Positions 59,567 through 64,000 of a DNA stretch of 64,000 nucleotides are shown one piece after another. Below the pieces are notes generated by a model. That model was not told the origin of the DNA. It saw only the letters and a program-made list of their open reading frames with translations, and did no database searches. How positions within the stretch are numbered: the stretch's first letter is position 1; each line of letters begins with the position of its first letter. Made by a program: the position numbers and the translations under genes. The stretch lies in NCBI RefSeq assembly GCF_020564935.1, contig NZ_JAJCXB010000036.1:1-64000 (forward strand), given 5' to 3'. The DNA comes from Streptomyces pinistramenti (GTDB lineage Bacteria; Actinomycetota; Actinomycetes; Streptomycetales; Streptomycetaceae).

Positions 59567-61546
59567 ATGAGTGAGCTGATCTCCGCGGAACTGGTCGACC
59601 TCGACCTGTCCGCCGAAACGAAGGACGCCGCCGCCCGTTCGCTGGCCGAGCGGATGGCCGCGGCCGGACGCGTCACCGACCTGGAGGGCTTCCTCGCGGA
59701 CGTGGCCGCGCGCGAGGCGCAGATGCCCACCGGCCTGGACGGCGGCATCGGCATTCCGCACTGCCGCAGCGCGCACGTCACGGAACCGACGCTGGCTTTC
59801 GGACGCAGCGCCGCCGGCATCGACTTCGGCGCGCCGGACGGCCCGGCCGACCTGGTCTTCCTGATCGCGGCGCCGGCCGGCGGCGACGCCGACCACCTGT
59901 CGATCCTCTCGTCCCTCGCCCGCCACCTGATGGACGCGTCCTTCACCGGCGCCCTGCGTGCGGCGACGGACCCGGAGCGCGCGGCCGCCCTGATCCGCGG
60001 CGATGAGCCGGGCGAGGAGACGCCGCCCGAGCCCGAGCCCGAGCCGGAGGCCGCGGCCCCCGTCCCCTTCCGTATCGTCGCCGTCACCTCCTGCCCCACC
60101 GGCATCGCGCACACCTACATGGCCGCCGAATCGCTGGCGAAGGCCGGCCAGGCGGCAGGTGTCGAGCTGATCGTCGAGACCCAGGGCTCGGCGGGCTTCG
60201 AGAAGCTGGATCCGCAGGTCGTGGCGGAAGCCGACGCGGTGATCCTCGCGCACGACGTCGAGGTGCGGGACCGGGAGCGGTTCGCCGGGAAGCCGGTCGT
60301 CGACGTCGGCGTGAAGGCCGGCATCAACCGTCCCGCCGAACTCATCGCCGAGGTACGGGAGAAGGCGGCCCGCGGCGGCGCGGGCGCCCCGGTGCGGGCC
60401 GCCGTGCCGATGGACAGGGGCAGCGACGCGACGGACGGCTTCGCGACCAGGCTCCGCACGTGGTTGATGACCGGCGTGAGCTACATGGTCCCCTTCGTCG
60501 CGGCCGGCGGCCTGCTGATGGCACTCGCCTTCGCGATCGGCGGCTATACGGTCAACAAGGCGCCGTCCGTCGCCGATCACTTCCTGTGGACCGAGTCCGC
60601 AAGCTGGGCCGCGCTGCTCTTCCAGATCGGCAGCACCGCGTTCGGCTTCCTCGTCCCGGTCCTGGCCGGGTTCATCGCGTACGGCATGGCGGACCGGCCC
60701 GGTCTGGTCCCCGGCTTCGTCGGCGGCGCGCTCGCGCTCACCATCGACGCGGGCTTCCTCGGCGGCCTGATCGCGGGCCTGATCGCGGGCGGCGTGGTGA
60801 TGGCGATCCAGCGGATCCGGGTACCGGCACCGCTGCGCGGCATCATGCCCGTCGTCGTCATTCCGCTTCTCTCGTCGGCGGTCGTCGGGTTCCTGATGTT
60901 CCTGGTGATCGGCAAGCCGGTCGCGGCGCTCCAAAAGGGCCTGACCGACTGGCTGTCGGGCCTGTCGGGCGCCAACGCGGTCATCCTCGGCGTCCTGCTC
61001 GGCCTGATGATGTGCTTCGATCTCGGGGGCCCGCTCAACAAAGTCGCCTACGCCTTCGCGGTCGGCGGCCTGGCCAACCCCAACGAGGGCAGCCTGAAGG
61101 TGATGGCCGCGGTGATGGCGGCCGGCATGGTCCCGCCGCTGGCGATGGCGCTGGCCACCACCGTCCGCGGGCGGCTGTTCACCGCGGCCGAACGGGAGAA
61201 CGGCAAGGCGGCCTGGGTGCTCGGCGCTTCCTTCATCACCGAGGGCGCGATCCCGTTCGCGGCGGCCGACCCGCTCCGCGTCATCCCGTCCGCGATGGCG
61301 GGCGGCGCGGTCACCGGTGCCCTCTCGATGGCCTTCGGCTGCACCCTCCGCGCCCCGCACGGCGGCATCTTCGTCGTCCCGCTGATCGGCCGGCCGTTCC
61401 TCTACCTGCTGGCCATCGCCGCAGGCACCGCCGTCAGCACGGCCCTCGTCCTCCTCCTCAAGGGCCTCCGCAACCGGGACACCCGGCAGCCCGCACCGTC
61501 CGAACCGGCCGTCGACCGGACGAACGGGGCGCCTGCCGCGGCCTGA
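59567..61546 (+). CDS. fruA: Fructose PTS permease EIIABC
   Basis: 659 aa from ATG 59567 with AAGGGAG upstream. The EIIA domain (1-150) has its phospho-His65 in GIGIPHCRSAH. A Pro/Glu linker follows, then EIIB (about 168-270) with phospho-Cys176 in AVTSCPTGIAHTY, then EIIC with about ten helices (LMTGVSYMVPFVAAGGLLMA; MCFDLGGPLNKVAYAFAVGG; ITEGAIPFAAADP; APHGGIFV). It imports fructose and phosphorylates it at C1 using HPr. All three domains are complete in one chain, as in other streptomycetes. Confidence 0.96.
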   Translation: MSELISAELVDLDLSAETKDAAARSLAERMAAAGRVTDLEGFLADVAAREAQMPTGLDGGIGIPHCRSAHVTEPTLAFGRSAAGIDFGAPDGPADLVFLIAAPAGGDADHLSILSSLARHLMDASFTGALRAATDPERAAALIRGDEPGEETPPEPEPEPEAAAPVPFRIVAVTSCPTGIAHTYMAAESLAKAGQAAGVELIVETQGSAGFEKLDPQVVAEADAVILAHDVEVRDRERFAGKPVVDVGVKAGINRPAELIAEVREKAARGGAGAPVRAAVPMDRGSDATDGFATRLRTWLMTGVSYMVPFVAAGGLLMALAFAIGGYTVNKAPSVADHFLWTESASWAALLFQIGSTAFGFLVPVLAGFIAYGMADRPGLVPGFVGGALALTIDAGFLGGLIAGLIAGGVVMAIQRIRVPAPLRGIMPVVVIPLLSSAVVGFLMFLVIGKPVAALQKGLTDWLSGLSGANAVILGVLLGLMMCFDLGGPLNKVAYAFAVGGLANPNEGSLKVMAAVMAAGMVPPLAMALATTVRGRLFTAAERENGKAAWVLGASFITEGAIPFAAADPLRVIPSAMAGGAVTGALSMAFGCTLRAPHGGIFVVPLIGRPFLYLLAIAAGTAVSTALVLLLKGLRNRDTRQPAPSEPAVDRTNGAPAAA

Positions 61547-61576
61547 CGGGCCGGCCCGTGCCCGAACAAAGAACAA

Positions 61577-61608
61577 AGGCGGCCGGCCCCCTCGGGGACC
61601 GGCCGCCT
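61577..61608. terminator. Bidirectional terminator after fruA
   Basis: Perfect 10-bp stem, AGGCGGCCGG (61577-61586) with CCGGCCGCCT (61599-61608). It lies between the convergent fruA and L,D-transpeptidase genes, 30 bp and 15 bp from their stops. Confidence 0.85.
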
Positions 61609-61623
61609 GCACATCGTTCGGGG

Positions 61624-62952
61624 TCAGGCCGCGCTGCCCGCCTGCCACTGCGACCAGGAAAGGTTCCAGCCGTTGAGGCCGTTGTCCGGCTGGACGGTCT
61701 TGTCGGGGGAGCCCTTGACGATCACGACGTCGCCGACCAGCGAGTTGTCGAAGAACCACTTGCCGGGGGTGTCACCGCCGCCGCCCTTGGAGTCCTGCAG
61801 GCCGACGCAGCCGTGGCTGGTGCCGGACTTGCCGAAGATCGACGGGGAGCCCCAGTAGTTGCCGTGGATGAACGTGCCGGACGAGGAGAGACGCATGGCG
61901 TGCGGGACGTCCTTGATGTCGTACTCGCCGCCGAAGCCGACCGTCGAGCCGTCCATCCGGGTCTGCTGGAACTTCTCCGAGATCACCATCTGGCCGTTGT
62001 AGGTGGGGTGATCGGCGCTGCCGCCGGAGATCGGGATGGTCTTGAAGGTCTTGCCGTCCCGCTTGATCGTCATCATCTGGGTGTCCATGTCGACGGTCGA
62101 GACCTGCGAGCGCCCGATGGTGAAGGAGGCCGTCTTGGACTGGACGCCGGTGATGCCGTTGCCGCCCTGCACGCCGTCCAGATCGATCTTCATGGTGATC
62201 TTGGAGCCGGCCTTCCAGTACTCCTCGGGCCGGAAGTCGAGGCGCTGCGCGCCGAACCAGTGCCCGACGACCTTCTGGCCGCTGCTGGACGTCACCGTGA
62301 TGTGGGACTGGACGTCCTTCTTGTTGGTGATGACCTTGTCGAAGTTGAACGAGACCGGCATGCCGACGCCGACGGTCTTGCCGTTGTCAGGGGTATAGCT
62401 GCCGATGAAGCTGTGGGCGGAGGAGACCGTCGTGAAGCTGGCGTTCTCGGTGGCCGAACGGCCCTTGGCGTCCTTGGCGTTCGCCACCAGCTTGTACTTG
62501 GTGCCGCGCTCCAGCTGAGTCCCGGGCTTCCAGGAGAGGCCGTCGCCCGATATGGCGCCTTCGACGGGGGCGCCCGAGTCGGCGGCCGTGAGCTTCACGT
62601 CGGTCAGCTTGCCGCCGCTGACCTTGACTCCGGTGTCGTTGATGCTGGCGTCCGTCGCGCCGTCCTTCGACGAGACCTTGATCTTGGCGTCCGACGCGTC
62701 CTTGGCCGCTGCGGCGTCCGCGCCCGCCTGGCCGTTCTTGCCGTCGCCCGAACCGGCTTCGGCGTTACCGCCGCAGGCGGACAGCGTGAGCGCGCCCGCG
62801 GCGAGCAGTGCTGTCATGGCGAAGGTGCGGCGCATCCTGCGGCTGCGGCGGAGGGCTGCTGCGCCCTGCTGCTCGGGCGGCTGGAGCAGCAGGTGCGAGG
62901 TACGGGACCGAGCGGTCGCGGTGGTGTCCGGCGATGTCACGAGCTGCTCCAT
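61624..62952 (-). CDS. L,D-transpeptidase lipoprotein
   Basis: 442 aa from ATG 62952; starting at ATG 62835 would give a standard lipoprotein signal with MRRTFAMTALLAAGALTL before LSAC (lipobox Cys 21). Two Ig-like (BIG) domains are followed by a YkuD catalytic domain with HGNYWGSPSIFG and the active site SGTSHGCVGLQD (Cys nucleophile, His before it). It makes 3-3 peptidoglycan cross-links at the cell surface. Start choice is the only doubt: the N-terminal extension is protein-like but unusual for a lipoprotein. Confidence 0.9.
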   Translation of the reverse strand: MEQLVTSPDTTATARSRTSHLLLQPPEQQGAAALRRSRRMRRTFAMTALLAAGALTLSACGGNAEAGSGDGKNGQAGADAAAAKDASDAKIKVSSKDGATDASINDTGVKVSGGKLTDVKLTAADSGAPVEGAISGDGLSWKPGTQLERGTKYKLVANAKDAKGRSATENASFTTVSSAHSFIGSYTPDNGKTVGVGMPVSFNFDKVITNKKDVQSHITVTSSSGQKVVGHWFGAQRLDFRPEEYWKAGSKITMKIDLDGVQGGNGITGVQSKTASFTIGRSQVSTVDMDTQMMTIKRDGKTFKTIPISGGSADHPTYNGQMVISEKFQQTRMDGSTVGFGGEYDIKDVPHAMRLSSSGTFIHGNYWGSPSIFGKSGTSHGCVGLQDSKGGGGDTPGKWFFDNSLVGDVVIVKGSPDKTVQPDNGLNGWNLSWSQWQAGSAA

Positions 62953-63033
62953 ACAAGGGTGTTGTGTTTCCGTGCTGGTAAACAGCACCAACGGGTGGTT
63001 TTGGTTGCAGGGTGGACGTTCTTGTGGTCGAGG

Positions 63034-64000
63034 TCACATGCGCGGCGGTAGGGGGCGGTCGGGTGGCCCCGACAGCCAGGTTCGCAGCGGGGTGCCGTGT
63101 TCGTCCAGATGCGGCGGCGCGTAAGGCGCTGTGACGGGCGTCTCGGAGAGCCGCAGCGGGCTGCTCACCTGCGGAATCCGCCCCTCGCCCACCGGTGTTA
63201 CCGGATCGAGCCCCAGCCGGGCCGCCAACTCCAGGGCCTCGGAGAGGGTGTTGACCGGCCCGCACGGCACGCCGGCCGCGGTCAGCCGCGGGGTCCAGCC
63301 CTGGGGAGTGTCGGACGCCAGGAGATCTTCCAGCGTTTTGATGAGGTCCGACCGGTGCTGTACCCGGTCCTGATTGCGGAGGAAGCGGGCATCTTCGGCG
63401 AGTTGGGGCGCGCCCAGCGCCTGGGCCAGCGCCCGGAACTGCCCGTCGTTCCCGGCCGCCACGGCCAGCAGCCCGCCCCGGCAGGCCAGCGTTTCGTACG
63501 GCGCGATGCTGGGGTGGCGGTTGCCCATCGGGCCGGGATCGCGGCCGGTCGCCAGGTGCCCCGACGCCTGGTTGACGAGCGAGCCGAGCAGCGACGACAG
63601 GAGGTTGACCTCCACCAGCTGGCCCCGGCCGGTGCGGTCGCGGTGGTGCAGCGCGGCGAGGATGCCGGTGGCGGCGTCCTTGGCGGTGAGCACGTCCACC
63701 AGTGCGACACCGGCCTTCAGCGGCGGCCCGCCGGCCTCCCCGGTGATGCTCATCAGGCCGCCGACCGCCTGCACCACGAAGTCGTACCCGGCGAGCCCCG
63801 CGCCGTCGCCGGAACCGAAGCCGGTGATCGAGCAGTGCACGAGAGCGGGGTTGGCGGCACGGGTGGCGGCTTGGTCGAGGCCGTACTTGGCGAGCGCGCC
63901 GGGCCGGAAGTTCTCGATCAGCACGTCGGCGCGGCGGGCCAGTTCGCGGGCCGCCGCCGCGTCGTCCGGGTCGCCCAGGTCCAGGGCGAGGCCGCGTTTG
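63034..64000 (-). CDS. CaiB/BaiF family CoA-transferase (5' end outside window)
   Basis: Family III CoA-transferase, cut by the right edge; 321 codons are visible. Typical segments: KRGLALDLGDPDDAAAAREL, ADVLIENFRPGALAKYGLD, GYDFVVQAVGGLMSITGEAG, VEVNLLSSLLGSLVNQASGH and the C-terminal GVPCGPVNTLSEAL. The catalytic aspartate should lie in GVALVDVLTAKDAATG. It moves CoA between carboxylic acids; the substrate cannot be told. It lies 42 bp upstream of the transpeptidase promoter region on the same strand. Confidence 0.92.
   Translation of the reverse strand, partial: KRGLALDLGDPDDAAAARELARRADVLIENFRPGALAKYGLDQAATRAANPALVHCSITGFGSGDGAGLAGYDFVVQAVGGLMSITGEAGGPPLKAGVALVDVLTAKDAATGILAALHHRDRTGRGQLVEVNLLSSLLGSLVNQASGHLATGRDPGPMGNRHPSIAPYETLACRGGLLAVAAGNDGQFRALAQALGAPQLAEDARFLRNQDRVQHRSDLIKTLEDLLASDTPQGWTPRLTAAGVPCGPVNTLSEALELAARLGLDPVTPVGEGRIPQVSSPLRLSETPVTAPYAPPHLDEHGTPLRTWLSGPPDRPLPPRM

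Noticed and set aside
1..64000. CRISPR array or rRNA operon
   Set aside because: No regularly spaced 20-40-bp repeats and no rRNA-like conserved segments were seen on either strand.

Overview
The window is high-GC actinobacterial DNA, almost certainly from a Streptomyces chromosome. The evidence is the roughly 70-75% GC with strong GC3 coding, the frequent GTG starts and 4-bp stop/start overlaps, a HrdD-type sigma factor, and the order hrdD, fruR-fruK-fruA, L,D-transpeptidase lipoprotein at the right end. I made no database search; all functional names rest on motifs read from the translated sequence.

Layout. (1) 1-6.7 kb is ordinary chromosome: a sensor kinase, a RecQ helicase, and a DesK/NarL-type two-component pair whose kinase has an extra C-terminal membrane segment. 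(2) 6.9-8.0 kb is a decayed arsenic operon (frameshifted arsR, internally deleted ACR3 pump). (3) 8.1-10.1 kb is a lower-GC two-gene module: a small EACC1-like protein translationally coupled to a caspase-SRA-HNH fusion, a likely suicide or restriction defence effector. (4) 10,581-35,857 is a 25.3-kb integrative mobilizable element inserted in tRNA-Arg(CCU). It is bounded by an exact 43-bp repeat. The intact tRNA and a tyrosine integrase lie at the right end, and the displaced tRNA 3' half lies at the left end. It carries an HTH-SRA-HNH nuclease with twin operators, a pentapeptide protein interrupted by an 8-bp repeat, membrane proteins (one resembling the TRADD-N-associated 2TM family), MobC and relaxase, a replication-type ATPase containing a dense GGTCCCC heptamer cluster, and an Xis-like protein.

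The main cargo of the element (18.8-28.8 kb) is an eight-gene overlapping operon: NUDIX, dTMP-kinase-like, kinase-nucleotidyltransferase fusion, phosphoribosyltransferase, GT9 glycosyltransferase, APH-like kinase, SDR and histidine phosphatase. It diverges from a three-gene unit (HTH regulator, isochorismatase-type hydrolase, flavoprotein). Together they look like a complete pathway for making, glycosylating and cleaning up a nucleotide-like or sugar-like compound. I do not recognise the product.

(5) 36.3-40.3 kb is a damaged zone: a LysR pseudogene and a type VII-secretion-related cluster with an in-frame amber codon in one gene and a frameshift in another. (6) 40.4-44.7 kb is a small biosynthetic locus: a short ORF coupled by ATGA to a PGM1-like ATP-grasp ligase, facing an ACP, ketosynthase and alpha/beta-hydrolase set. 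(7) 45-56 kb holds regulators, transport and oxidative enzymes with visible operators, plus a GNAT gene broken by an amber codon. (8) 56.5-64 kb is conserved core: hrdD, the fructose PTS operon, an L,D-transpeptidase and a truncated CoA-transferase.
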